DNA from: Cryptomeria japonica
Taxonomy: Eukaryota; Streptophyta; Pinopsida; Cupressales; Cupressaceae
Direction of reading: 5' to 3'
Assembly (NCBI RefSeq): GCF_030272615.1
Contig: NC_081412.1
Location: 343,351,870 to 343,415,869, forward strand
Length of the DNA: 64,000 nucleotides
Shown here piece after piece: positions 23,146-34,990 of the stretch (the first letter of the stretch is position 1; each line of letters begins with the position of its first letter). The notes below the pieces were generated by a model. That model worked only from the letters and a program-made list of their open reading frames with translations. It did not search any database and was not told the origin of the DNA. The position numbers and the translations under genes were made by a program.

Positions 23146-23709
23146 TTGTGGCACATGTATTTTGATGGAGCTTTCTCTAAGGAAGGATCTGGAGCAGGAG
23201 TTCTTTTTGTGTCCCCATCAGGTATAACTTTCAAATACTCTTTTATGTTAGATTTTCAGTGTACAAATAACACTGTTGAATATGAAGCCTTGTTATTGGG
23301 GCTTAAAGTTGCAAAGAAGCATGGGATTCAGTTGTTAAGAGTATTAGGGGATTCAGAGTTGGTTGTTTCTCAGGTTAGATCTAAGTATGCATCTAAAAAT
23401 GATCGCTTGAAAAGATATAAACATGCTATTTGGGATGTCATCAAGTATTTTTGTGCATTTTCTATTAACTGGATAGAAAGATCAAAGAACATCATGGCTG
23501 ATTTCTTAGTTAATGTTGCCTTAAAAAATGATGATGTAACACTAATAGTTGTATCTACAGTTGAGATAAGAGCTAGGCCTGCTATTCCAGATAACATATA
23601 TAATTGGCAAGTGTTTGTGGATGATGAAGATATTCTCAAATTCATGCAGTGCATCGATGACTATGATGGACTGAAAATTGATTGCAATGCATTAGTAGAA
23701 GTGGTGTAA
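23146..23709 (+). pseudogene. G2 extra RNase H between protease and RT, acidic residues kept
   Basis: The domain shows WHMYFDGAFSKEGSGAGVLF (first Asp), NNTVEYEALLLGLKVAKK (Glu), RVLGDSELVVSQV (second Asp) and RSKNIMADFLVNVA (third Asp). This is the archaeal-like RNase H pattern and the full catalytic set is present. Its job would be to remove RNA from the RNA-DNA hybrid, replacing the decayed RNase H behind RT (24871-25290). In the Tat/Ogre elements I know, the second RNase H follows the first one; here it precedes RT, as in G1 and G3. The tail (to 23709) ends in a TAA that appears to have been CAA. Confidence 0.85.
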
Positions 23710-23886
23710 AATAGAGAAACAGTGTTTGGTAATGACATGGTCCAGTTGGAAACTAATGAAATTCCCAAAGGATTGGTAGAATTGGAAGGTATGTTCAGTC
23801 ATAGTGATAGCCATTTGCATCAAAAGTCAACCACCAAATTAGAAGAGTTGGAGGAAGTGAATTTAGGGACATAATCATCCCCTAAA

Positions 23887-24870
23887 TTGGTCTACATTGG
23901 AAAGAACTTGTCTCATCACATTAAAGATAACCTTATTAATTTATTGAAAAGCTATAAACATGTTTTTGCTTGGTCTTATGAGGACTTGAAGGCTTATAGG
24001 CAAGATCTTTTTCAACATGAGGTCCCTTTGCATCCAGATGCTAAGCCTTTTAGGCAAAAGCAAAGGCCTATTAACCCCCTTTTGGAAACTAAAATGCAAC
24101 AAGAGTTAACTAAGTTGGGGGAAGGGGGGATCATCAAGCCTATAAGACATTCATCATGGGTGTCTAACTTAGTCCCAGTAAGAAAAAAGAATGGGGATAT
24201 AAGGCTCTGTGTTGATTTCAGGAATTTGAATGTTGCTTCCCTGAAAGACAACTTTTCTTCTCCCAATATGGAGGCAATGTTGCAGAGAGTAACTGGCTAT
24301 GACCTGTTGTCTATGATGGATGGCTTTTCAAGATACAATCAGGTATTAGTGAAGGAGTCCAAATAGTTCAAGACTACTTTTACTACCCCTTGGGGGACCT
24401 ATATGTATGTAAGGATGCCATTCGGTTTTTAAAATGTTGGAGCTACCTTTCAGAGAGAAATGGATGTGGCATTCAAGGAATTTACCAATATTATCATGGT
24501 TGTGTACCAGGATGATTTAACATGTTTCTCCAAAAGGGCAGATGATCAGTGCGGGCATTTGGAAAAGGTTTTCAACAAATCTCTGGAGTTTGGTGTCTCT
24601 TTAAATCTAAAAAAGTGTCATTTTGTTGTTACTGAAGGGAATTTTCTTGGGCATATTGTCTCCAAGGAAGGGATTAGGATAGACCCTGAGAGGATTGAAG
24701 CCATAAAAAATGTACCTGAGCTAAAGAGTGTCAAAGGTATCCAGTCTTTCTTGGGCAAGGTGAATTTTGTTAGAAGGTTCATTGCCAACTTTGCTGAAAT
24801 AGTCAAGCCTATTGTTAGATTGCTTAAGAAAGATACAAAGTTTTATTGGGATGAAGAAGTTGCAAAGGCT
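23887..24870 (+). pseudogene. pol: G2 reverse transcriptase
   Basis: Standard Ty3/gypsy RT blocks are visible: FRQKQRPINP, SWVSNLVPVRKKNGDIRLCV then DFRNLNVASLKD, DLLSMMDGFSRYNQVLV, TTPWGTYMYVRMPFGF, YQDDLT at 24505-24522 with both catalytic Asp, FLGHIVSKEGIRIDPERI and FLGKVNFVRRFIANF. Two stops interrupt it, at about 24364 (TAG after ESK, a former Gln by comparison with G3) and 24430 (TAA). Apart from these the frame is open into the following RNase H. Confidence 0.9.
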
Positions 24871-25290
24871 TTTGGTCAAATTAAAAGGGCTATTCAGGAG
24901 GCACCAGTGTTAAAATCCCCTGATTATAGTAAGCCCTTTTCTCTGTTTTCTTTTGCTTCTTATCATACAGTGGTTGCAGTCCTTCTTCAAGAGGATGCTG
25001 AAGGATATGAACACCCTATTGATTTTTATGGTAAATCTCTACAAGTTGCAGAGTTGAAATATGATATCATGGAGAAACAAGCATATGCTTTGGTTAAAGC
25101 TGTAAAAGCATTTAGGCCATATCTTGTGAATGCACAAGTAGTTGCTTATGTCCCACATGCGACTATCAAGGAAATTTTATCTTAGTCCGAGGTCACTGGT
25201 AAAAGGTGCAGATGGATAACCAGAATTCGACAGTTTGATCTAGAGATTAAGATTACTAAATTAGTAAGAGGTTTAGGTCTTGCTAAGTTA
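24871..25290 (+). pseudogene. G2 degenerate RNase H behind RT (catalytic Asp lost)
   Basis: The position and overall text (HPIDFYGKSLQVAELKYDIM, then EKQAYALVKAVKAFRPYL) are those of the gypsy RNase H, but the first motif reads LFSFASYHTVVAVLLQ where active enzymes have an Asp (DAS), and the later TDH motif reads YVPHATIKEIL. The Glu is retained. G3 has the same SFAS motif and G1 reads YAYGS, so the loss is ancestral. It parallels the connection domain of retroviruses: a dead RNase H kept for structure after a second one was gained. Confidence 0.8.
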
Positions 25291-26630
25291 ATGGTTGAAT
25301 CAAATCTCCTTGATGTAGAGGTTAATAATGTTGAAACTAAGAATATCCTGGTCACAAGTATTGAGACACAGCCCTGGTATTCAAAGATAGTACATTTTTT
25401 AAGGGATGCAACATACTCAGAGGGAATGACTCCTAATCAGAGAAGGACACTGAGACTAAAGTCTCAAAAGTATGTCCTTACTCAGGGTGATCTATATTAG
25501 CAAAATAGAGATGGGGCATTGTTGTTGTGCTTAGACAAATCCCAAGCTAAAAGGATGCTAACTAAAATGCATGATGGAGTATGTGGAGGCCACTACTCTG
25601 CTAAGAACATAGCTAGCAAGATAGTCTGGGCTGGATACTATTGGCCTACTTTGTTCAAAGATGCCCATGAGCATGTCTAAAGGTGTGACCCATGCCATAA
25701 AAAATTTTCCAAATTAAAGTACGAAGGAGCTTTGCCTCTTAACCTAGTTACAGTGGAAGCCCCTTTTGTCTAGTGGGGGATTGATTTTTTGGGGGAAATA
25801 ATTGAAAAGTCAGGAAGAGGTCACAGATGGATCATAGTGGCCACTGATTACTTCACTAAGTGGATTGAAGCTATACCTACTAAAAGAGCCACTAGTAAAG
25901 TTGTCATTGAATTTTTGATAGATAATATTATAACAAGATTTGGTGTTCCTGTGAAACTGATAATGGATAATACTATGAATTTTAGATCAGAAGAGTTCAC
26001 TGAATTCTGTACCAGTCATGGAATAACCATGTCTTATTCTTCACCATACCATCCATAAGCTAATGGACAAGCAGAATCTAGCAACAAAAGCCTTTTGAAT
26101 ATTATCAAGAAAATTCTTGAGGAAAACAAAAGGTCTTGGGATCATAAATTAAAATTGGCCTTATGGGCAGATAGGATTACTATTAAGAAAGAAATTGGTA
26201 TATCACTATTTGAATTGGTTTATGGCACACAATCTAGGGTGCCAATTAATAACCTTCTTCCTGTATACAAGTTCCTACAAGCTGAGGATATGGAGTTGTC
26301 AAAACCCATGGAAGACAGAATGATTCAAATGGTAGAAGTGGAAGAAATTAGGACTGTAGCCCATAAGAGAAATCTGAAGATTCAGTTGCAATCCAAGTAT
26401 CTATTTGACAAAAGAACCACATTAAGGAAGTTTCAAATTGGTGGCATGGTTCTTCAATGGATTACAAGAGGGCAAGATAAAGGAAGCCACAAAAAATTGA
26501 GTCACTATGGATAGGCCCTTCTATTGTTTGTGATCATAATGGAAAAGATTCATATTTCTTGCAGACAATGGATGGTGAGGTACAGGAATTCCCAGTGCAT
26601 GGACAATTCCTGAAGCATTACTTCTCTTAA
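25291..26630 (+). pseudogene. pol: G2 integrase and polyprotein end
   Basis: The HHCC finger (HDGVCGGHYSAK, then CDPCHK near 25690) is followed by the core with WGIDFLG (Asp), IMDNTMNF (Asp) and ANGQAESSNK (Glu), so the DDE triad is kept. The C-terminal part has YLFDKRTTLRKF and ends FPVHGQFLKHYFS, stop at 26628-26630, after a frame break near 26470. Stops at 25498, 25678, 25771 and 26056 all look like decayed Gln or Trp codons when compared with G3. Confidence 0.9.
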
Positions 26631-26771
26631 GTCCATGCACAGTAGGTTTTAGTCTATATATAATTAGGTTTGTTTCTGTTGGTTGCTTTTGGGCTTGTTT
26701 TTGGTCTGCTCTCTAGAGTTTTCTATGTTCTTGTGTTGATCTTGCAATCAACCATCCCCAATCAGAGTCGT
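26631..26771 (+). other. G2 tail between pol stop and 3' LTR; no clear polypurine tract
   Basis: This 141-base stretch leads to the 3' LTR start TGTTGTCAC at 26772. The last bases read CCATCCCCAATCAGAGTCGT, which is not purine-rich, so the expected plus-strand primer is not visible. The boundary is set by alignment with the 5' LTR. Confidence 0.6.
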
Positions 26772-29700
26772 TGTTGTCACTATTTTGACTATTGGGTGAT
26801 TTTGTTCTCTAAGTCCATTATAATCTGCAAAAAAATGTTCTTTATACTTCATTTTTTGCCTCTGAGGGTTTTGGGTCTAAGGGTTTAACGTTCTGCAATT
26901 TACCCTTTTCTATCTGAAGTCCATGCATTTTATTTCTTGGTTACTTTTTCCACTTAAGTTGAAGGGTCGCTCCAACGTGAAAAGAGGTCCCCCCCTTTTA
27001 CATTTATCCTAGGCAGGTCCTTAAATATGTTTTATTTTTATGCCTTCCCCTAAGTTTTATTTCCTTGTCGAGTTTCCTAAAGATCATGCAGGTTCTAGTT
27101 GATTTGATGGTGCGCGTGATCTCGCAAAAGGAAGATGTACAGAGCTTACCCTTCGTGAAATAGCGAAAAGGTGGTGGGCCCGGGTAAAGTGGTTGCAAGG
27201 AAGCCTAATGGAAAATCATCTCCCAGAAGATCTAACAGACCGCGTTCTTTTGCAGCCCAAAGATGCATGAGATTTATCCTTCATGAAGCAGCGAAGGGAT
27301 GGTGGACCCGGGCAGGTGGGCTAAAGAATGAAGTTAAAAATTGAGCATGTTTCGCAAGATCTGGCGGTCCACATTGATTCGCGAAGAAAAGCTACTAGAG
27401 ACTTATCTTTCGCAAAGTAGCAAAAGCCTGGCAGGCCCCAAAAGGTGAGTGAATCCTTCAGTTAAAAACTGATCATCTCCAAGAAGATCTGGTGGTCAGC
27501 GCTATTTCACTTGGTGAAGATGTCTGAAGTTTACCTTTAAAGTAGTGACAAAAAGGTAGTGGGCCTAGCGAAAGGGTTGCTTGTAAGGTAAAAGGGGTGC
27601 ATCTTAAGATAGATCCAACAGTCTGCATTATTTCATTGGGCGAAATAGCATGAGGTTTATCCTTTACGAAGTAGCGAAAGGATGGTGGCCCCGACAGATA
27701 GACTGTTCCTATTTTTTAAAGACCGATCAACTTGGAGTTGATTGGACGGCCTGCGTTGATTCGCAGCCAGAAGCAACATGCAATTTACCTTTAGCGAAGT
27801 GGCAAAATGAGTTGACAATTACATGGCAGATGATGTGGTAGACCAGCTGTATGCTTGGCTGAGGCAAAAGGTAATCTGTCAGACACATGTGGCTCCAAAG
27901 GATCGTGAAGGGCCCACTTTGATTGAGCAGCGATGGTGATGAAATTCATGGCTAAAGTAAAACACGTGGTAGTTAAGATGTGGAGTCCGATGGAGTTCTT
28001 GGATGAGTGGGTGGCTGACACATAAGAGCTATCTATCGGCAATCAATAGGGCAAGTGGATTATGTGCAGAGGGCCCACTCTGAAGGTTAAGAGATATTAA
28101 AGGCCACACATCTCGAAAGTGATCCAATGATAAGCGTTGTTTCGCAGCCCAAAGATGCAAGGTTTTTAACCTTTGCGAACCAGTGAAAACCTTTAGTGGT
28201 GACGGTTGTGTGCGGTTAGTGAAAAAGATTAGTGGTCACCATGGAGAGTAAAGATCGAGTGGATGGTAGAAGATCCAATGCGCGAGGTTTATCCTTCACA
28301 AAGCAGCAAAAGGAAGGTGGAGCCCGTTTTTAAGTAGGATGACGCAGGTAAGGTAAGAGACATGCATATTCTTCAGGATCTAATGGATGGTGTTGTTTTG
28401 CATGGCAAAGATGCGAGGTTTTTGACCTTCGCGAAACAATGAAAAGCTAGGATACTGAGAATTTCTTTGTGGTTCGTTGGAGCCTTTTTTAAAATTCAAT
28501 TGTGAATTGATTGCCAAAGCATGTGGATTAATGTCTCAATTCAATGCTTTGTTGCCATATTAAGCCTCACATCAACTGAATTTTAGTGTCATTTTAAAGA
28601 GTTTTGTAGAGGAACCACTGCGCGGAGAGAATTTCTTCAGGCAATAAGTAAGTTATGCACATTGTTTAACAGTTACAGTTCGAATTGATATCATTGGGTG
28701 CTTAAATTCTTAGAGGTCGGTTTGAGTTTAAATTGAAATAGATGTAATTCAAAGATGACACCTCAAAGAGATTTCACAGGGAATGTAAATTACCAGGATA
28801 GAGCTATGTGTGATAATTTCCTAGAACAATTAACCATGTCTACATCCTCGTCTAAGAATTGGAGACGGTTTATATGACAAAGGGAATTGGTTAAGGGATT
28901 CACAGATAGGGATATCAGGTCTGGGGCTCTTCAAAGTGGGATATGGCCAAAGACATTCCGTTGCTCCAATGAACAGTATATGGGAGTTAGATGTGGGAAA
29001 CCTCATAGTTCCTGGGGTTTTCATGGATGTGGATTTGTTAACCCAGATTGCAAATAATTATGACCCTGTTCCTAGATGTGTTAGAAATGTGGATGGGGGT
29101 CATTGATTGAGATAAATGATGATGAGTTTAGGAAGGTGTTTAAACTCAGTAAGGTATCAAATTATTTAGAGCCAATCAATTTTGATACACTTGCACAGGT
29201 ATACAATGTGCAAAGAGATCACCTCAGGAGTGGCCCTTTGAAATAATTTTTTGTCAAAATAGGAGGATTAACTGTTGTAGGCCCTAGTACCATGGAACCC
29301 TTCTCTCTAAATCTTTTTACTCTGAGGGCTAAAGGGATGTATTGGTCACTATGTCAGATTTTTGGGGAAGATGTTGAAACCACCATGCCAACTCACTACA
29401 TGCTAATGATAGCACAGATTCTGAACCCCTCTCTGGTAGTAACTTTTGATTTTGCACCTTATCTCACTGATGCAATTCATGCAGGGTTGATAGGGATTAA
29501 AACTGGTAAGGTAGATAGACCTTTTTAATGGTACTCTCTTCTTATGCACATGCTTTTAGTTAAAGGCACTGATTATTTTGTAAAGGAAATGGACCTAGTT
29601 AAGGAAAAGGATGGTGAAGAGATGCCTGTGCAATTGTGGAGCACAATTTTTTCTAGGGACGGAGAGGATGACATTTACTTGAAGTTTGATAGATGTTTTG

Positions 29701-30808
29701 CATCTAGTCGTAGGATCCTCTTGTGCCCACAAAACCCTAGGATACCTAAGGCTCTTTTAGAATTCCTTAGGCCTAAAGAATTTGTTGAAGGTGTCAAGAT
29801 TGTTCACAATTGGGGTGATATATATTTATACCTAGTCTCTACTATGTTCAGAGTTTATGGTTTCAGAGGCACCCCATACTTACTCCCCTATCAAGTCCCA
29901 TTGAAGATAGGAATTGTAGAGATCCTGAGGCAAGTTGGGGGTGTGTAAGAGGAAAAATTAACAAATAGGGGAAAAGGAACCATTTTCCCAACTGTCACCA
30001 TGGCTCACCAATTTGTAATCACCAAGGGTGGTTGGAAACACTTTGATGATTTCTTTCAACCATATAGGATGTCTACTGTAGTATCAAGGTTTGTTGACCC
30101 TGAAGATTTCTTCAATGGCATGTTCAGAAAGAGATCAGTATGTAAAGGCAGAGCTCACCAGTTCCATTTTCCTGAGGATCTAATTAGAAATGAATTGAAT
30201 CTAGATGAGCACGAATTGAGAAAAGAAAAATGGGTAGCATACAAAAAGGCTCTTGATTTTATTCACCAATTTAATAGTGGTTATGACCCTCTGTCTAGTT
30301 TTACTCCCTTTGAGGAAAAAGTTAAATTTTGAATTATTTATTTTGAAGACCTAATGCAAACATTGAAGGAGAAAAGGGAAGCTATAATGAGAAATGATCC
30401 TAAAAAGGCTAAGTCGATTCTAGCCAAGCTTGCCTTTTCTAAGGTCATCCCTCCAGGTGATTATGTGATGCATAAGAAGCCAAGGTATAGTGTGCTAGTA
30501 TCGGTAACTAGTGAGCCCTCTACTTCAAAAGGGAAGAGAGCAATAGAATATATCATTGACATCCAAGACTCCCCTAAAAGGCAAAGGGTGGGAAAAGAGG
30601 TGCAAACAGGTGAACCTTTATACTCTCCATCCCAATTCCCTATCCATGTGGAAGATGAATAGGTAGTGGCCGAGAAATTGTTGTAGTTAGGGAGTCTTGG
30701 GGAGATTGCTTACACATATGAGGAAACACAAGAGGGGATGCCTGAAGAGCCACCTAGTTCTGAGATGAACTTGACTACAGATGAGTTCAAAGGCAAGGAG
30801 CTAGACCC
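26772..30808 (+). repeat. G2 3' LTR, first part
   Basis: It aligns with 12960 onward, including the U3 array (about 27085-28450) and the first 2 kb of the LTR-resident ORF. It is interrupted after GACCC (30804-30808) by C2 and resumes at 38383 with a second GACCC, the 5-bp duplication made by C2. Confidence 0.9.
28755..30803 (+). pseudogene. LTR-resident ORF, 3' LTR copy, first part
   Basis: Second copy of the unrecognised ORF, from the ATG at 28755 (MTPQR) on. It keeps the same blocks as the 5' copy (MEPFSLNLFTLRAKGMYW, FRGTPYLLPYQVPLKIGI, DEHELRKEKWVAYKKALDF). Its stops are in other places: TAA near 29244, near 29526, near 29946, TGA near 30330, and TAG near 30660 and 30684. The stop that ends the first block in the 5' copy (16851) is absent here: the frame runs on through VGKEVQTGEPLYSP. 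This shows that the stops arose after insertion and that the blocks belong to one longer frame. It is cut by C2 and continues at 38388. Confidence 0.8.
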
Positions 30809-32368
30809 TGTTGGCATATGTGTAGAGTATGTTGACATGATGATATTGTATGTTGTTATTGATGTCAATATGATGAAGAGTGAACTGGTATATTGAAGTA
30901 AGCACTTGCAAGAGAACCAGTATATGTGAAAAAGTGAAGCGATATGTTTGTCCTTGTGAACCGCTATGTTGAAATGTGAACCGGTATATTTTAAAATCTG
31001 AACCGATGTATGTGAACAAGTGAAGCGGTATGTTTGTCCAAGAGAACCGGTATGTTGGAATGTGAACCGGTATATAGAATCTTTTGTATCAAGGTTTCAT
31101 ATGGTATGACTATCGGTTGGTAGTCTTAGCTTCAGGGTTTCCAGTTGAAGTCTTCTATGACTATGTGATTCAACTGATGACATCGTGTGTTGTGCTAGCA
31201 TTGTAATGGAGAATAGATTGTGTTGCCACGTCAGTTTTGTGCGCGTCAAGGATCTTGCATGAAGGAGATTGATCCTATCTACCTCGGGAATGTGCAAAGT
31301 CTTTGCAAATGGTGGAGAATGCGTGATGGGTTATTGCGTCCAAGATGCGGTGAAGAATGAATGATGAAGAACTTCTTGAGATCTGTTCAAGACCGTTGTA
31401 TTCAAAGAAAAGTGTTCAGTGGTCAGGATTGAACCGACTGAATTGCTTAACCTAAATGTTTAGAGTTTAGGGTTTATGCTACCAACCTATCTGTTTCCTA
31501 TAAGTTCGATGTTGTTTTTCATGTTGAGGTTGTTGGCAAATGTTGTGTGTGTATCTAAGTGCAAAGATACATGATTTTTTCTAGACTAGATATGAGAATA
31601 GATACCTACAGAGTGTGAGTGCAGAAGGAGGGAGTTGAAGCGGATCTGCATTGGCATTGATTGTTGTTACTAGATCATTGTAATACCTGTTGACCTCTAA
31701 CCACTTCAATAGTTGAAAAATCCCTTAACAAGGTAGCTTTAACTGGCTTGTTGTAAATCCTTTATCAGGGTGACTCAAAATCATTGAGTTCTAAAAATCC
31801 TCTAATAAGGTAACCTTTAACCGGTTTTAACCCTTAACCGAGTATGTTAGCCATCCCTTAACCAGGTGATCCCTAGCAGGATTGGTTCCTAATAGAACCT
31901 ATTGTAAAGTCTTTAACCGAACTAGGCTCCTAACAGAACGGACTTCAAAAGGGTTCAAAGAACAACTTGTGGGTATTCATCCCCACCGTAGTTTTTCCCA
32001 GTTGGGTTTCCACATGAAAAATATGTGTGTTATGTGTGATGCTTTTCATATGATACTTTTTTATTCTTTGTTAAGTAGTAAAACATGTTGAACCTATAAA
32101 ACTTTACATTTCTGTTAAAGTATTACTAATGCATGCATATGGGTGAAGTGGAAATAAGATGTTAGATTGTGTGGAAAGCTGAGTTACCGGTTTATGTCTT
32201 TCAATGTGCTTAACTGGTAGTAATCTGGTTTAGACTAGTGTTATTGCTTGCCAGTCAAAGGGTAGGGTTCTTAGTCTAATAGGTTCAAGAGAAACAGTTT
32301 TTACCAGTTCTCATTCACCCCCCCTCTCAGTACCAGTTTGGTACTAATTGTTCATCATTGATTCATCA
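30809..32368 (+). repeat. C2 5' LTR
   Basis: 1,560 bases, TG...CA. U3 holds an array of ACCGGTAT-type repeats (30880-31080). Further on (31710-31960) lies a chain of short motifs such as CCCTTAACCAGGTGATCC, then CCCACCGTAGTTTTTCCCAG. The 3' LTR copy is 48 bases longer, mostly through one more unit in the U3 array. Confidence 0.95.
30880..31080 (+). repeat. ACCGGTAT tandem array in C2 U3
   Basis: The unit is about 22-45 bases, of the type GTGAACCGGTATATGTGAAC followed by AAGTGAAGCGGTATGTTTGT and CCAA. Several degenerate copies stand in a row. The matching array of the 3' LTR (36845-37110) has at least one more unit. Stray reading frames on the minus strand across this array are translations of the repeat. 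Confidence 0.85.
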
Positions 32369-32370
32369 AT

Positions 32371-32382
32371 TGGTATCAAAGC
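32371..32382 (+). other. C2 primer-binding site, initiator Met tRNA type
   Basis: TGGTATCAAAGC begins two bases after the 5' LTR end. It differs from the standard TGGTATCAGAGC by one G to A change. Confidence 0.85.
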
Positions 32383-32439
32383 ATCCTCCAGGTCCTCTAT
32401 GTTATAAGCTTAACCGCTTGAGGTAAAGATCCTACTCTA

Positions 32440-33460
32440 ATGATGAAGAGGGAAGGTCCAAAGTTCAACAGAGATAACTTTAAAATATGGAAGGATAGAA
32501 TGAAGATATACATCAAAAGCATGGATGCTCAACATTGGGGCTATCTTGAGAATGCTTATGTTATCCCTACCGGTACTCTCACTGATGATCAAAAGAGAGA
32601 GATTCAAGAGAATGGGCAAGTCATGGAAGCCCTAATTAGAAGTTTATTTGACATTGAGTTTATTGATGTTCAGGACAAAGAGAATCCCAAAGAAGAATGG
32701 GATGCCCTTGAGAATATCTATGGCGGTAATGAGCATGTGAAACAAGTAAAGGAAGAAAGCCTTAGGGGAAAATTTGAAGACATGTGGATGGTCGAAGGAG
32801 GGACCATTCAACAATATGGAATAAGAATCAAAACTGTTGTTGGAGATATCAAGAGTGTGGGTGGTAAAATGGAAGTTTCCACTATTGTTAGCAAAGTTTT
32901 GAGATCCTTATTACCGGTCTATGCAATAAGGGTTGCTGCTATTCAGGAGTTGAGGTCTGTAGACAAGACAAAGGTATCCCTGGACTCTATTATTGCAAAG
33001 TTAACAACTTATGAGCTAAATAATTATGATGGCAGTATTCAGAAGACTGAATCAGCCTTCAGAGCATCTGTTGCACCATCCAAAAAAGGCAAAGAAGCTA
33101 GTACCAGTGGTGAACAAAGACAAAGTAGCGAAATGGATGATGAGGAGATCCTGATGGAATTTGAAGCTCTTCTTACCAAGAGACTTCCCAAGGGAACTGG
33201 TAAATATAGAGGTAAGCTTCCTTTGAAATGCTTTTCTTTTAACTGGATAGGACATATTGCTGTAAACTGCCCTAATGGTGATAGCAAGGATAAACCAGAG
33301 AGGTTCAAGAAGTTCAAAGGAGGAAACCAGAGAAATTGTTTTGTAGCAGTTGATGAAGGTGTCACTGATGAGGAATCAGAAGATGGAGAAAATGAAGATA
33401 TTGTGTTTGTAGTAGTCAAGGAAGATGTGTCAGACAAGAAGGCTCTTGTCTCCCGCTTTG
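32440..33460 (+). pseudogene. gag: C2 Gag (start of gag-pol)
   Basis: The first ATG after the primer site opens MMKREGPKFNRDNFKIWKDR, the usual start of plant copia Gag. The capsid core (IYGGNEHVKQVKEESLRGKF, EDMWMVEGGTIQQYGIRI) is intact. The zinc knuckle near 33225 reads CFSFNWIGHIAVNC, with Phe at the second Cys position, which should weaken zinc binding. The frame is open through this whole part and into protease. Confidence 0.9.
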
Positions 33461-34990
33461 ATAATTCCAATGAGTGGATTATTGATAGTGGTTGTTCTCA
33501 CCATATGACTGGAGACCAGAGTAAGTTTCTATCTCCGGAAGAGTATGATGGTGGTGTGGTTCATTTTGGTAATGATGCACCATGTATGGTAAAAGGCAGA
33601 GGGTCCATCTCTCTGAATGGAAGAAGTAGTGCTGACAATGTGTATTGGGTAGAAGGTCTAAGGCACAACCTTTTGAGTGTTTCTCAACTAAATGATAATG
33701 GACTCACTCTGGAATTCAAAAATGGAGTGTGCAAAATCAAAGGAAAGAGTGGTGAACTGATGGCTACCAGTATGGAGACCAAAGGTAACCTATTTCAGCT
33801 AAATGTTAATGTCAGTACATGTCTTATGGCTAAGTTTGAGGATAGTTGGATATGGCATAGGAGACTCTACCATGTAAAGTTTGACAATATTGTGAAGGTC
33901 AGTCAGATCAAGGAAGTTAGAGGATTGTCTGTGCTGAGCAAACTGGAAAATCCTTTGTGCAGAGACTGTCAACTGGGAAAAATGTCTTCCTCAACCTTCA
34001 AAGGTAAACCTTTCACTGGAGACAATTTACTTGATCTTGTGCATACTGATTTGTGTGGTACTATGAAAACTAGGAGTGTGTAGGGAGATAGGTATTTTAT
34101 GATTCTTACTGATGATTGCTCAAGAATGATGTGGGTCACATTCTTGAAGGACAAATATGAAGCTTTTGGAAATTTCAAATCCTTCAGAGCACTTGTAGAA
34201 AAAGAAAGTGGTAAGAGGATTAAGTGCTTAAGAACTGATCAAGGAGGAGAATTCACTTCCGGTGAATTCAACAAATATTGTGAAGAGAATAGCATCAAGA
34301 GGCAACTGTCTACCCCCCGGAATCCATAGTAGAATGGCCTAGCAAAAAGAAACAACCAGACTGTGGTTGAAGCAGCTAGAACTATGTTGATCCAAGGAAA
34401 GGTTGCTCACACTTTTTGGAGAGAAGTGGTGAGCACTGCAGTCTACACAATGAACCAGGTACTCATCAAAAATGGTAAAGACAAAACACCTTATGAGTAT
34501 TGGACCGGTAAGACACTAGTGGTAAGATACTTAAGAGTGTTTGGTAGTAAATGTTATATCAAGAGGAGTGAACATCAGAGCAAGTTTGATGCTAAATGTG
34601 ATGAAGGAATAATCCTAGGGTATTCCACAAAGAAAAAAGCTCTCAATTGTTTCAACAATAGAACTTAGAGAATTGTTGAAAGCATAAATGTTAGAATTGA
34701 TGAAACCTCTAAGAAATGTGAGGAAACCGACAGTGAGCAAGTAGGAGATGAACCGGTGGTAACCTTTTGGGAACCGGTTGTAGAATAGCCAAGCACCACT
34801 AATAGTGCTCCTACATCGGTGGATGTTGATGCTGATGAAGATGGGGATGAAGAAGAAAAGAAAGAGGAAATAACTAAGATCATTCCTAGGTATGTAAAGC
34901 TAAATCATGATCCAAAGCAGATCATAAGAGATAAGGATGCAGGAATTCTTACAAGAAGAAATATCAGAGAAAACTCTTGCATGATCTCTG
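33461..34990 (+). pseudogene. pol: C2 protease and integrase
   Basis: Protease has WIIDSGCSHHMTGD (DSG active site) near 33475. Pre-integrase and finger follow (WHRRLYHVKFDNI, CRDCQLGK). The integrase core has LVHTDLCG (Asp), LRTDQGGEF (Asp) and NGLAKRNN, where the catalytic Glu of the usual NGVAERKN-type motif is Lys. Stops: TAG at 34081, two adjacent TAG near 34327 in place of a Gln-Gln pair, TAG near 34666 and near 34786. The copia order PR-IN-RT-RH is confirmed by the next entry. Confidence 0.9.

Noticed and set aside
32437-33470. Minus-strand frames opposite C2 gag, including one of 143 codons
   Set aside because: Shadows of the Gag frame; Ser/Leu-rich text typical of reverse translation of Lys/Glu-rich coding DNA.
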